Shown one piece after another: positions 28,501 through 34,760 of a stretch of 64,000 nucleotides of DNA. Position 1 is the stretch's first letter; every line of letters begins with the position of its first letter. The notes below the pieces were generated by a model that did not search any database, was not told the origin of the DNA, and worked only from the letters and a program-made list of their open reading frames with translations. A program made the translations under genes and the position numbers. The stretch covers positions 41,448,001-41,512,000 of the forward strand of contig NC_134539.1 in NCBI RefSeq assembly GCF_050624435.1, given 5' to 3'. Origin of the DNA: Tenrec ecaudatus (Eukaryota > Chordata > Mammalia > Afrosoricida > Tenrecidae).

Positions 28501-31500
28501 CATTCACGGTGATGTGATTCCCCATGCCCCCTGCCTTTGTTGTTTGAGACCTGGTCTCCTCTGCCCTTCACGATCACCCATGTTGGTGTGCTGCTTCCAT
28601 GTGGGCTTTGTTGCTTCTGGGCTAGATGGCCGCTTGTTTGCTTTCAAGCCTTTAAGTGTAAGAGTCTTCTAGATGCTATATCTCTCAGTACCCGGGCAGC
28701 ATCAGCCTTCTTCACCACACTTGCTTTATGCACACTTTCGTCTTCAGCGATTATGTGAGGAAGGTGATCACACAATGATTGTTTTTGTACCTTGGTGTCT
28801 GCTACATGGTCCGTTCAACACCTTGTATGTTAAAATTGAAAAATAAATAAAAATTTAAAAGGAAGCTGGCTTACAAATAGAGGTTTATAAGCAGGAATAG
28901 ATCCTATCATTTTCATATTTGTTTAGGTATCCAAAATGTTGAAAGATTATGACTGGATTAATGCAGAGAAACACCTCTTTGGCCAACCTAATAGTGCCTA
29001 TGATTTCAAAACTAACAACCCAAAAGAAGCTGGCCAGAGACTTCAAAAATTGCAAGAAATGAAGGAAAAGCTAGGAAGAAATGTCAACATGAGAGCCATG
29101 AATGTACTAACAGAAGCTGAAGAGCGGGTAAGCCAATTTCCCATGGATAACCCACCACTTTGGGGCATGTGTGGCAGTCAGGGTGCTATGAGACCCCTGA
29201 TAAGTATAAGAGTTAACTTTTGTTTAATGCCCTTAATACCTGTTTTACTTTCTGGTTTTCTGTATTTATTCTCATGTTTTTCTTGTCCTTTTGTTTTAAC
29301 ATCATCAGCTGTTCGGGTATTCTGGTGTATGGTAATGACTTTCACTACCTTTTGTGCTTTGCCTTAAGCATGCTCTACTCATTCTTGGTGCTGTTCATGC
29401 CTCACATTTATATCATTTCTTTTACTTAAAAAGCCTTGTAAAATACTGCTGTTTTCCTCTTTTCCGGTCACTTCATAACTGCTATCTGCCTTTTGACTCT
29501 AGTGTAAACTGAAACCATTATATTAAAAAACAAACTCACTGCCATCAACTCAAGGGTAGAACTGCCCCTGTGAGTTTCTGAGACTAACTGTTCAGAGGAA
29601 TAGAACTGCTGACCTTATGAATCACATGTAACCACTATACCACTAGGAGTTCAAAGCCATTTTATAAGTTGTGATTAAAATTGTCTTATCCTTTGTAAAC
29701 CCATTGGTATTTCTCGGTTTTAATGTGCTCACTTACTCAATAATGTTACTCATCTCCCCTTAGAAAACGCTCAAAGTCTAAAATGGAAATTTTATTGTCA
29801 TTAAATGATTAATTTTGGAGACCGTGTTACTGGGGGGGAAAAAAAACCCCAAACAGAATAAGGGAATCCCTATCCCCGAGGGACATATGAGATAACAACC
29901 TGAATAATGTTATATAATGGCTCATTCATTTCTTTACTTCTATAATATTATATCCTGTATGTCTTCAATTCTGAAACATTCTTTTTTTATTTTGCATATT
30001 ACAGTAGAGCTAATGAGATAAATGCAAAACTGATAGTACTTATAAGTTCAATTTTTTAAAAGAAATTTCGCTATATCGGGGCTTTTTTTGGCCAACTGTT
30101 ATTTTAATAATATTTCCCAAGAACCTGCCCAGGGCTAGTAATAACAGACATTCTGTTCTCTATAAAACACTGCTCTTAGTTTTTAATTTCTACATTAAAA
30201 CTGGAAGAAAATCTTTGGTTTGAATTTGAGATTAATCATGGCACCTGTTTTCTCTCACTTGTGAGTTTTTATTATAAAAAATGATGACAGCCTAGTATTT
30301 TTAAGGACAGAATTTGCCGACTCCCATCTTTTCATCAGAGAAAGAAAACAAACCTATGATGGATTAGCAGATGGTTTTGTTGTTGTTGCATTGTATATCT
30401 GTATACATAAGAAACTTTATTATACAAGAAATTATCTACTTTTTAATGAAGATTCGGTTTGGGAAGCTTGTCAGTAAAGCAGAGGGCACAGCGGAACCCT
30501 AAAATCTGAAGCCTCCCTGAAATGTGCGGTTTGGGTGAGAAATAGGTTATCTACTTCTGCTTATGGTATAATTATCCCACTGTGGCCTCCTCTGGAAGTG
30601 TTTCAGTAAATTTCTATATTAAACAGGCTATTCTGACAGGTAATGTTTTGGCTAAGACTTGTGGGATAAAATACTAATTACAGAGAAGAGCAATCCACAA
30701 AGAGAGAACATTTACATTGGACTTGTGCTAGAGAATGATTGTATTGTATTAAAGGAACAGAAAAAAACTATGGCAGAAGCATGGGAGGACTGGTAAGATA
30801 AAGTGAGGGAAAATAAGCATCAAATGTAGCTCTTGTATATTATGGTGCTAACTAACCCTTCAGGACAGAACAGGACTACTTTTATAGGGGTTTACATGAC
30901 ATATTTCCCTTTTTGCTTTGGTTGGAAAGGAGGTAAGAGAATAATATAGAGTCAAAATATTTCAAGGGGGGCTTTATTACTCTCAGTTATAGAAATTAAG
31001 TTTAATATATCCAGAAATTGGGTTTTCATTTTAATGGTTAGGGCTTAAAAGATTTTGTCAATAGAAAGATATCTATTATTTACAAAAATAATGAATACTA
31101 TTCCTGACTGAATTGTAGCCTATAAAGGAAATTTTGTATTTTCCTAATTAAGCATGCTTTTTAATCTTAATAGTATAATGACTTGATGAAGAAGAAGAGA
31201 ATTGTAGAAAATGACAAATCCAAAATCCTTGCGACTATAGAAGACCTTGACCAGAAGAAAAACCAAGCCTTAAATATTGCTTGGCAAAAGGTATTTGAAT
31301 CCTAAAGTGTAATTTATTCTGCATGAGATCTGTCACAGGTACTTGAGTGAGTTGCTGTATTGCTAGAAGCCATAGACAATTTGCAAATGAATGGGAGAGA
31401 TTCTCTGTGGGTCATAGTTAAATGACCTTTTTGTTGTTCCCTGAATTCCAGTACTGTAATAGACAGCAATCTACCCCAGCTGAGTTGTGTAGGTGTCATA

Positions 31501-34500
31501 CAAGTCAGTAGGTTCATTTGGTTCTTCTGGGGACATTTTGTGATGTTTTAATGTCTTCTACCCAGGTGAACCAGGACTTTGGCTCTATTTTTTCTACTCT
31601 GTTGCCTGGCGCTAATGCTATGCTTGCACCACCAGAGGGACAGACGGTTTTGGATGGTCTAGAGTTCAAGGTTGCCTTAGGAAACACCTGGAAGGACAAC
31701 CTAACTGAACTTAGCGGTGGTCAGAGGTGAGTAAGTAGTCCCTTTCTGAGATTATAAATCTCCATTCATGATATTATAAGCTATTAGCTGTCTACCTCCC
31801 AATTTCATAGTATCGCCTTGCATAGTTTTCTTTGCATGCAGAATTTGAAGAGCCTAATACAGTTTAGTATAAGCATTTGAGTAGGAAACAAAAATAAAAT
31901 ACTATAAAACCAGGCAAAATATATGAAAAATGCTATTGTAGGCATTGGGAAATGAGCATTCTAGCAGTCCAAGATGGACTGGATCTTATTTGTGCACATA
32001 TCACCTGAGGGCTCCTACAAACCATAAACAGCCAGGCTTTTCCCCAGGCCAATCCAGAAGCAGTTTTCTTTCTCCTCTCAGCTGGGGCATATAATCTTTT
32101 ATATCCATTGCAAGTACAATGTCCAGGAAAGCCTTTAGACAAGGAGTGTGGTCTGATTCACACCCTCTACTCAGGCCAAATCTTAATCTTATTCTTGTCT
32201 GTTAGCAGATAATGCCCTCCAAAATGGGACTAGAGCCACAGATCTCTGAGATCCAGAATTATCACATATCACATAGTGATTATGGCTGGAAGGGTCATGT
32301 TAATTGAGTATAACACAAAAATACGTATGTTGAAAATATTTTTATTTCCCTTAATGTTGAGTAATTACAAGTATTTTATATTAAGATCAAATAATACTGT
32401 TATGATATAAATGTTTTCTTAAAAGTATCATCATAATACTGTATACTAGATTAAAATGAAAGAAATCTAGTATTAAAAGGGTGTTAAAACTAGAAGAAAA
32501 CAAAGATCTATGAAATCTGAGTGTCAGTAAATACAAATTTTACATGGTATTAATTTCTGACATGGAAGTATGTAAGATAACAATCTATGCAATGAGTGCT
32601 CATTTGTGGAGAAAAAGGGAAAATGCTATTAAAACAAAATCTTTTGGATCTGTATTGAAGATAGGTTAAAAAGGCTAAAATTTTCTTCTGAAAATAACAT
32701 TTATGTGAGTTTTAAAGTGTTACCTTCAACATTACTGGTTTTATAAATTGAAAAACAGTCTTGTGAGGCAAAATTAAAGAGTTTTTCCCATGAAAAAGGT
32801 TTTAGATTAAGATTCCTAGATGTTTCAATGAAAAGAATAGAAACCTGTCTTATTTAAAGTAAAACTCTTGAGAAGAGCAAAAAAATGAAAAACTAAAAGG
32901 AAACATTAGTACTGCAGAAGAAATGTGGAACTTTGGAGCTTACATTTCTTTTTGTGATCGTATAAATATATATGTGCTGTTCAAAATAGTACCAAGGTGA
33001 CACAATTGCTTCATTGTTTTTTAAAAATAACTTTTCTCCCATGGCCCCCTTTTATCTTAGGTCTTTAGTGGCCTTGTCATTAATATTGTCTATGCTCCTC
33101 TTCAAACCTGCTCCCATTTACATCCTGGACGAGGTTGATGCAGCCCTGGACCTGTCGCACACCCAGAATATCGGACAGATGCTGCGTACCCATTTCACAC
33201 ATTCTCAGGTGAGAAGCAGAATCCATATATCATTAGCAGTTTATTATTATGGTACACATATTATTTAGTTCTAAAAGTGTGCTGTCGCAGTAATCAAGAT
33301 TTATGTGATCCTTAAGATTAAGGCACACTGAAACTGTTGTATTTCTGGTAAATGTGCGTATGTTCTAATTGGCGTCGAAAGGAAGCATGTTTGGGCTCCT
33401 GAAGAAGAAAGAACAAACATTAAAATTGTTTATTGTGGCAAGAGGGGAATCCAGTTTTGTCATAATTTTGGAATTGATTTTTATTTCTTGCAATTAATTT
33501 TCTGGCTTGCTGCCAGGAAGATACACAATAAATAAAAGCCTATTTGGGGGATTTATTTAGATATCAGAAAGTCTTGTGGTACATAAGACAAATCTCATTT
33601 TGCCTGGCGAAATAGGGGAGAAAAGCCCCCTGAAGCAGTTTGTTTTGAATGCACTGTCTCTATAGGAAACGGGGCGATCAGGTATATGTGTATACATTTG
33701 CATTGTTCAATTCTAAGGACCTTTTTTTTTCATACCTATCAAAGATTGCTGCTTTGTTGTGGCAGTTGTTGGCCAGGAACGCACGAAGCGGCACCTTTCC
33801 TCCTAAGTATATCAAGGAGAAGGGGCCAGGGTTGATGCCGCCCAGAGCTTGACATGTGTTTCACCTTGCAGTTGGGGAGCTAGGAACAGACACTGAATGA
33901 CTGTGGAACACAGCAGTGTCAATCGACCAGACGGTAGTAATTTATAAGCAGTCAGCGTATCAGATGCACTCATGGTGGAATTGAAAAATTATATATTCTT
34001 GTATGGAAAGGTAGCGTTCTCTGGGTGGTCCAAATAATCTGTGCCATGAATGGCTAATGGAAAGCTTAGACTTTGAGTCTACCCCAAAGCACCTCAGAAT
34101 AAAGTCCTGGCTATCTACTTCCAAATAATTAGCCAGTGAAAAACCCTATGGAACACATTAGGGGTGGGGGTGGCATGGTTTGACAATAGTTACTTGTTCC
34201 TTTCATTTGAGGATATCTAAGTGCTTGGAGTCAAGTATATAAAGAAATAACGTCTGCACTGTTCTTAGCCCCAATACAAAAAAAGAAAGTAACGTCTTTA
34301 AAGGTAGTACAAAAAGTATTATCAATATCTTTTTCTCTCTCTCTCTCTTAAGTTCATTGTAGTGTCCCTAAAAGAAGGTATGTTCAACAATGCAAACGTA
34401 CTTTTCAAAACTAAGTTTGTGGATGGAGTTTCTACAGTTTCCAGATTTACTCAGTGCCAAAATGGAAAGATTCCCAAAGAAACAAAATCCAAGACAAAAG

Positions 34501-34511
34501 TGCCGAAATGA
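1495..34511 (+). CDS. SMC2: SMC2, condensin core ATPase (3' 21 coding exons; N-terminus outside window)
   Basis: SMC2 pairs with SMC4 to form the ATPase core of condensins I and II, which compact and resolve mitotic chromosomes. Join: 1495-1533, 3197-3307, 3471-3515, 5093-5326, 5555-5704, 7875-8108, 9555-9714, 10177-10294, 11222-11360, 12490-12609, 13548-13752, 16784-16919, 18239-18363, 18857-19050, 20648-20791, 21774-21968, 28927-29127, 31174-31290, 31566-31726, 33061-33208, 34353-34511. The sum is 3135 nt, and every phase closes. Order: end of the N-terminal head ([13 protein letters not shown]), coiled coil, hinge (about residues 507-680, with [16 protein letters not shown]), returning coiled coil, then the C-terminal head with the ABC signature LSGGQR, Walker [13 protein letters not shown] and D-loop ALDLSHT. 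From memory, human SMC2 has 147 residues before GRITKV and 1197 in all. Here 147+1044 gives 1191, so the C-terminus is about six residues short. No exon carries a stop or frameshift. The gene looks functional and single-copy. Confidence 0.97.
2330..2435. mobile_element. 106-bp MITE with perfect 27-bp terminal inverted repeats
   Basis: The left end begins TACCGTATATACTCGGG, and the last 27 bases (2409-2435) are its exact reverse complement. Read from the inner bases, it is flanked by TA on both sides, as expected of a TA-target transposon (Tc1/mariner or similar). There is no coding capacity, so an autonomous partner would have to supply transposase. I recall similar ends in several tetrapods but cannot assign a family name. 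Confidence 0.8.
2894..3115. mobile_element. hAT-type non-autonomous DNA transposon (222 bp)
   Basis: It starts CAGGGGTCCTCAAACTTT and ends with an inverted copy (TTTGAGGACCCCTG). The perfect inverted repeat is 14 bp, and CAGGGGT...CTG ends are typical of hAT elements. The interior contains no transposase frame. The flanking 8-mers (ctctaagt and cgtaaatg) match poorly, so the insertion is old or the ends are slightly off. Confidence 0.75.
3197..3307 (+). CDS. SMC2: SMC2 exon w2 (residues ~161-197)
   Basis: 111 nt, phase 0, beginning [18 protein letters not shown], the conserved SMC segment where the head passes into the coiled coil. Acceptor ttgcag, donor gtaatt. Confidence 0.96.
3471..3515 (+). 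CDS. SMC2: SMC2 exon w3 (residues ~198-212)
   Basis: A 45-nt micro-exon reading [15 protein letters not shown], coiled coil. Acceptor tttttcag, donor gtataa. Confidence 0.95.
4575..4870 (-). repeat. AfroSINE-like SINE, antisense, with a second partial copy
   Basis: Antisense body with 'caagttgattccaactca', 'gctggtgggttcaaactgcc' and the head complement 'ccagggctcc' near 4763. A second partial antisense copy follows at about 4765-4870. Confidence 0.7.
5093..5326 (+). CDS. SMC2: SMC2 exon w4 (residues ~213-290)
   Basis: 234 nt, phase 0, starting [18 protein letters not shown]. It is N-terminal coiled coil rich in E, K, L and Q heptads. Acceptor cttctcttctag, donor gtagga. Confidence 0.97.
5555..5704 (+). 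CDS. SMC2: SMC2 exon w5 (residues ~291-340)
   Basis: 150 nt, phase 0, starting [18 protein letters not shown], coiled coil. The stretch [12 protein letters not shown] differs from the human sequence as I recall it and looks like the least conserved coil segment here. Donor gtaagc. Confidence 0.96.
5868..5937. mobile_element. Short inverted-repeat element (MITE-like, ~70 bp)
   Basis: The left arm 'cttcagaaagttcgtaggaa' pairs with the inverted right arm 'ttccatgaactttttgag'. A second copy of the same design is at 44803-44869. I cannot name the family. Confidence 0.5.
6404..7159 (-). mobile_element. L1 3'-UTR insertion, antisense, with target-site duplication
   Basis: A 5'-truncated LINE copy read on the minus strand. 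It has a poly(T) start (the tail complement) and the family 3' end 'attttattaggggctcata', running to 'ttcattca'. The 14-bp duplication ccatcaccattctt lies at 6390-6403 and 7160-7173, the signature of target-primed reverse transcription. The terminal ~95 bp is tandemly duplicated (6418-6512 and 6518 on). The 150-aa open frame at 6725-7177 lies inside it and is not a gene. Confidence 0.85.
7875..8108 (+). CDS. SMC2: SMC2 exon w6 (residues ~341-418)
   Basis: 234 nt, phase 0, starting [18 protein letters not shown]. It includes [18 protein letters not shown], a highly conserved SMC2 break in the coil. The acceptor is ccctccctaaag and the donor gtaaag. The open frame extends 5' of the exon only by chance. 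Confidence 0.97.
8628..8785 (-). repeat. AfroSINE-like SINE, antisense, diverged
   Basis: Antisense SINE features: 'gaagtcagttttgactcct', then 'ggtggaattgaactgccaac', ending in the degenerate tRNA-like head near 8785. Confidence 0.6.
9555..9714 (+). CDS. SMC2: SMC2 exon w7 (residues ~419-471)
   Basis: 160 nt, starting [18 protein letters not shown] and ending one base into a codon. Coiled coil approaching the hinge. Its donor GTTTGC is weak (no A at +3, no G at +5). Confidence 0.95.
10177..10294 (+). CDS. SMC2: SMC2 exon w8 (coil to hinge)
   Basis: 118 nt. With the carried base it reads [17 protein letters not shown] and ends FPNLRFAYR, where the codon AG|G is split. It is the last coil before the hinge. 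Acceptor gcccag, donor gtaaaa. Confidence 0.96.
11222..11360 (+). CDS. SMC2: SMC2 exon w9 (hinge start)
   Basis: 139 nt, [18 protein letters not shown] through [14 protein letters not shown]. This is the N-terminal half of the hinge, the surface that dimerises with the SMC4 hinge. Acceptor tatattatag, donor gtaaat. Confidence 0.97.
11555..11935 (-). repeat. RTE-type LINE 3' end, antisense
   Basis: Read antisense, it has the RTE (BovB-like) pattern 'ggtctctcctcagacc', 'gtccaaagtacat' and 'caacaccataa', with the SINE-like tail at the 11580 end. This agrees with RTE being the autonomous partner whose 3' tail the SINEs share. Two short overlapping open frames here are not genes. Confidence 0.65.
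12035..12365 (-). repeat. Old interspersed repeat, afrotherian type
   Basis: The stretch from 'ggtcctcaaagctgtgctcc' to 'catagcttccaaccaccata' resembles a common elephant/afrotherian antisense repeat that I remember but cannot name. It is diverged. Confidence 0.4.
12490..12609 (+). CDS. SMC2: SMC2 exon w10 (hinge)
   Basis: 120 nt, phase 0, [18 protein letters not shown] to RVAQNL. Hinge core. Acceptor attgttttag, donor gtgagt. Confidence 0.97.
13548..13752 (+). CDS. SMC2: SMC2 exon w11 (hinge, glycine motif)
   Basis: 205 nt, starting [18 protein letters not shown] and ending [15 protein letters not shown] plus one base. The paired glycines are the hinge dimer signature shared by SMC proteins. 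The acceptor follows a C-rich tract, and the donor is gtgagt. Confidence 0.98.
14230..14395 (-). repeat. AfroSINE-like SINE, antisense
   Basis: Antisense copy: 'ctattccaactcaaaacaac', 'tttccaaggctgtagatctt' and 'gatgggtttgaaccgccagc', the usual order of an inverted AfroSINE. Confidence 0.75.
15140..15445 (+). repeat. Possible LTR-like old repeat
   Basis: The stretch 'gctaagattaagtgtcaatt' and the following 300 bp read like an old ERVL-type LTR body, but I found no clean ends. Confidence 0.25.
15488..15681 (+). mobile_element. SPIN-like hAT MITE, copy 1
   Basis: It begins 'ctgtggttctcaaccttcct' and ends 'gaggttgagaactgctg', the expected inverted ends. Internal landmarks are 'ttgttacttcatgactgtaa' and 'cgggcgactcctgtgaaa'. 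The left flank ttctaggt fits the TCTAGA-like target core, while the right flank ttctgcac is degraded. Confidence 0.8.
15903..16085 (-). repeat. AfroSINE-like SINE, antisense
   Basis: 'cccactgccacagagttaat', then 'gtttctgagattgtaaatct' and a degraded tRNA-like head: an inverted AfroSINE. Confidence 0.6.
16784..16919 (+). CDS. SMC2: SMC2 exon w12 (hinge exit to ascending coil)
   Basis: 136 nt, [20 protein letters not shown] to GLKGTAEK. The last codon AA|G is split, and the in-frame TAA seen in genomic DNA lies just past the splice site. Donor gtaagt. Confidence 0.97.
17277..17447 (+). mobile_element. SPIN-like hAT MITE, copy 2 (right end lost)
   Basis: It begins CAGTGGTTCTCAACCTTCCC, preceded by the 8-mer ctctagag, an ideal TCTAGA-core target. 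Homology stops at 'cccccaaaagggtt', so the right terminal ~25 bp is missing. Confidence 0.8.
18239..18363 (+). CDS. SMC2: SMC2 exon w13 (ascending coil)
   Basis: 125 nt, [18 protein letters not shown] to LDALKKI, with one base carried over. Acceptor 'ttccccttgtccaag', donor gtaaga. Confidence 0.96.
18857..19050 (+). CDS. SMC2: SMC2 exon w14 (ascending coil)
   Basis: 194 nt, [20 protein letters not shown] to MKEKQQ. A highly charged coil. Acceptor tctgtacag, donor gtaata. Confidence 0.97.
19540..19760 (-). repeat. Old L1 3'-UTR fragment, antisense (tentative)
   Basis: 'acaatttctacatgcacaat' and 'gattacatccttggagttac' match a common mammalian antisense L1 3' region that I recall. It is diverged. 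Confidence 0.4.
20648..20791 (+). CDS. SMC2: SMC2 exon w15 (ascending coil)
   Basis: 144 nt, phase 0, starting [18 protein letters not shown]. Acceptor gttatag, donor gtacca. Confidence 0.96.
20961..21125 (-). repeat. AfroSINE-like SINE, antisense
   Basis: 'actgccgtcgagttaattct' through the tRNA-like head complement 'atgccaccgggctcc'. A well-preserved inverted copy. Confidence 0.8.
21195..21390 (+). repeat. AfroSINE-like SINE, sense (head lost)
   Basis: 'aaggtcagcagtttaaacta', 'gagttacagtcttggaaacc', 'gccatgagtcagaatc', in sense order. Confidence 0.7.
21774..21968 (+). CDS. SMC2: SMC2 exon w16 (ends at a GC donor)
   Basis: 195 nt, phase 0, [20 protein letters not shown] to [11 protein letters not shown]. 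The only splice position that keeps frame with the next exon ([10 protein letters not shown]) is AAG|GCATGT, a GC donor. Confidence 0.95.
21966..21974 (+). other. SMC2: GC splice donor of the 6.96-kb intron
   Basis: The exon end AAG is followed by GCATGT. Splicing at the nearby GT (four bases on) would shift frame and reach a TGA within 11 codons of the junction. The good match at -3 to -1 is typical of GC donors. Confidence 0.85.
22022..22436 (+). mobile_element. L1 3'-UTR fragment, sense
   Basis: From 'accgtgaatgaggggagtgc' to 'gggcagtgtaaggt', cut off before the LINE tail where a SINE abuts. It is close to the reverse complement of 28105-28515 in the same intron. Confidence 0.75.
22437..22590 (-). 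repeat. AfroSINE-like SINE, antisense
   Basis: 'aactgcccttgtgggttctg', 'ccataaatctttacctgaag', 'gctggtggtttcagactgct'. An inverted copy. Confidence 0.75.
22591..23458. other. Intron, nothing recognised
   Basis: AT-rich intronic DNA with no exon, clear repeat boundary or RNA gene that I can see. Confidence 0.5.
23459..23649 (-). mobile_element. SPIN-like hAT MITE, copy 3 (inverted)
   Basis: It starts CAGTGGTTTTCAACCTGTGG and ends 'aaggttgaaaaccgctg'. The flanking 8-mers gtttagag and ggttagag match at 7 of 8 positions, a good hAT target-site duplication. Confidence 0.88.
23655..24438 (-). mobile_element. L1 ORF2 3' fragment, antisense, split by a SINE
   Basis: Antisense L1 ORF2 text such as 'attgtggttttgatctgcat' and 'ttctccgatggctagtgac'. 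A sense SINE interrupts it (23822-23985). The L1 resumes at about 26490 after an ERV block. Confidence 0.75.
23822..23985 (+). repeat. AfroSINE-like SINE, sense
   Basis: 'agatcaacagttcaagcaca', 'gctgctccataggagaaaga', then 'cctgtcctgtagggtctgta'. Confidence 0.65.
24439..24880 (+). mobile_element. ERVL-type LTR, + orientation
   Basis: It starts TGCTATGGTTTATTGTGCC and ends 'tctctagagaaccctgtcca' plus atACA, the characteristic 3' end of ERVL/MLT2-class LTRs. A TATA-like box, 'gggtatatatagcc', is at about 24697. An opposite-strand partial copy at 36033-36200 confirms the 5' end. It lies in the opposite orientation to the neighbouring ERVL internal fragment. Confidence 0.65.
24924..25475 (-). 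pseudogene. Endogenous retroviral dUTPase domain (ERVL-type fragment)
   Basis: A ~183-codon open frame on the minus strand, opening with GTG. Recognisable dUTPase features are [15 protein letters not shown] near residue 31, motif 3 [12 protein letters not shown] (with the uracil-contacting Asp/Tyr region) and [13 protein letters not shown] as motif 4. The C-terminal glycine-rich motif 5 is not evident, so activity is doubtful. In ERVL elements dUTPase follows integrase. Here it lies directly after the protease and the first ~20 residues of RT, in another frame, so RT-RNaseH-IN has been deleted (breakpoint near 25480). The domain family is fairly sure. The ERV class is inferred from this layout. 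Confidence 0.8.
25495..26022 (-). pseudogene. Endogenous retroviral protease and RT start (ERVL-type fragment)
   Basis: The minus-strand frame is open from just after the gag stop to a TAA at 25495-25497. It includes the aspartic protease active site [13 protein letters not shown] and the flap/C-terminal element [18 protein letters not shown]. It then runs into the RT leader [18 protein letters not shown] before the stop and the deletion junction. The catalytic D-T-G is intact, but there is no downstream polymerase. It is in the same frame as the gag fragment and separated from it by a single UGA. Confidence 0.82.
26023..26287 (-). pseudogene. Retroviral gag C-terminus ending at in-frame UGA
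   Basis: A short minus-strand frame including [19 protein letters not shown] and ending DPQPLE, then TGA at 26023-26025. The protease frame continues without a shift. I see no CCHC zinc knuckle, as is usual for ERVL gag. An upstream stop breaks the frame at about 26290. Confidence 0.6.
26288..26480 (-). pseudogene. Further ERVL gag-region sequence, broken
   Basis: Minus-strand sequence continuous with the gag fragment but interrupted by stops. It ends where antisense L1 text resumes near 26490. Confidence 0.4.
26490..27250 (-). mobile_element. L1 ORF2 fragment, antisense (continuation)
   Basis: Antisense ORF2 landmarks: 'tttttgtcagcacaatttgt', 'gtccatgagcac', 'gtttctccttttcagatttc', 'gactttgtatccatcaactt'. 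They match the order of mammalian L1 ORF2 read backwards. It is the same element as at 23655-24438, split by the LTR/ERV block. Confidence 0.75.
27357..27861 (+). mobile_element. L1 3'-UTR copy, sense, tail joined to an inverted copy
   Basis: Ends 'cccccaataaaatgattt', the family 3' end. It contains a run of 14 G near 27703. It abuts the antisense copy that starts at 27862. Confidence 0.8.
27862..28835 (-). mobile_element. L1 3'-UTR copy, antisense, tail-to-tail with the preceding copy
   Basis: Begins 'tttcattggggctcatacaa' and runs through 'ccctcattcacggtgatgtg' to 'gctttcaagcctttaag' and about 28835, then A-rich sequence. Near-repeats 'actggcttaca' (27349) and 'gctggcttaca' (28863) flank the paired block, a possible target-site duplication. 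The open frames inside (27882-28325, 28537-28758) are not genes. Confidence 0.8.
28927..29127 (+). CDS. SMC2: SMC2 exon w17
   Basis: 201 nt, phase 0, [20 protein letters not shown] to NVLTEAEER. Conserved segment where the returning coil nears the C-terminal head. Acceptor gtttag, donor gtaagc. Confidence 0.98.
29528..29655 (-). repeat. AfroSINE-like SINE, antisense, partial
   Basis: 'cactgccatcaactcaaggg', 'gtttctgagactaactgttc', and 'accactataccactaggag' as the head complement. Confidence 0.65.
29660..31173. other. Intron, nothing recognised
   Basis: AT-rich intron sequence up to the acceptor 'ttaatcttaatag'. No repeat boundary or RNA gene seen. Confidence 0.5.
31174..31290 (+). CDS. SMC2: SMC2 exon w18
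   Basis: 117 nt, phase 0, [20 protein letters not shown] to NIAWQK. Donor gtattt. Confidence 0.97.
31566..31726 (+). CDS. SMC2: SMC2 exon w19 (ABC signature)
   Basis: 161 nt, [20 protein letters not shown] to NLTELSGGQ plus two bases. It contains the signature LSGGQR, completed in the next exon, that contacts ATP bound on the partner SMC4 head. Acceptor tctacccag, donor gtgagt. Confidence 0.98.
33061..33208 (+). CDS. SMC2: SMC2 exon w20 (Walker B, D-loop)
   Basis: 148 nt, [18 protein letters not shown], then Walker [13 protein letters not shown] with the catalytic D-E pair, then [19 protein letters not shown]. Acceptor tttatcttag, donor gtgaga. Confidence 0.98.
34353..34511 (+). CDS. SMC2: SMC2 terminal exon w21 and stop
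   Basis: 159 nt, [18 protein letters not shown] to KSKTKVPK, then TGA. The acceptor is a (CT)n tract followed by ttaag. Human SMC2 as I recall it continues about six residues further. Confidence 0.97.
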   Translation, partial: FIVVSLKEGMFNNANVLFKTKFVDGVSTVSRFTQCQNGKIPKETKSKTKVPK

Positions 34512-34760
34512 TCAATAGTCAATGACTGAGGTACAAATTTAGCCCTTCACCTGTTTGTAAACATAAAGCAAAAAAAATCAAATGTGCTTTATCTAATTTG
34601 TTAACATAGAAGTATGGTGTTATTGTCACTAAAGTCATATTTTCAAGGTATTTTCTTCAGTTATGCAATCACTTTTAAAGGTTCATTCTTCTTACTATGG
34701 TCCAATTATTGTTGTGATTTTTATGTGTATCATTAAATGTTTTTTCTTGTAAACATTTTA
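34512..34760 (+). other. SMC2: SMC2 3' UTR
   Basis: AT-rich sequence after the stop. An ATTAAA at 34732-34737 could be the polyadenylation signal, with cleavage within about 30 bases. Confidence 0.5.
34732..34737 (+). terminator. SMC2: Candidate ATTAAA polyadenylation signal of SMC2
   Basis: ATTAAA is the commonest AATAAA variant. It is followed by a T-rich stretch (ttttttcttg), consistent with a downstream element. Alternative sites further on cannot be excluded. Confidence 0.45.

Noticed and set aside
33649..33852. Possible processed pseudogene fragment (ends [14 protein letters not shown])
   Set aside because: Too short and not matched to any protein I know. No poly(A) or target duplication seen.
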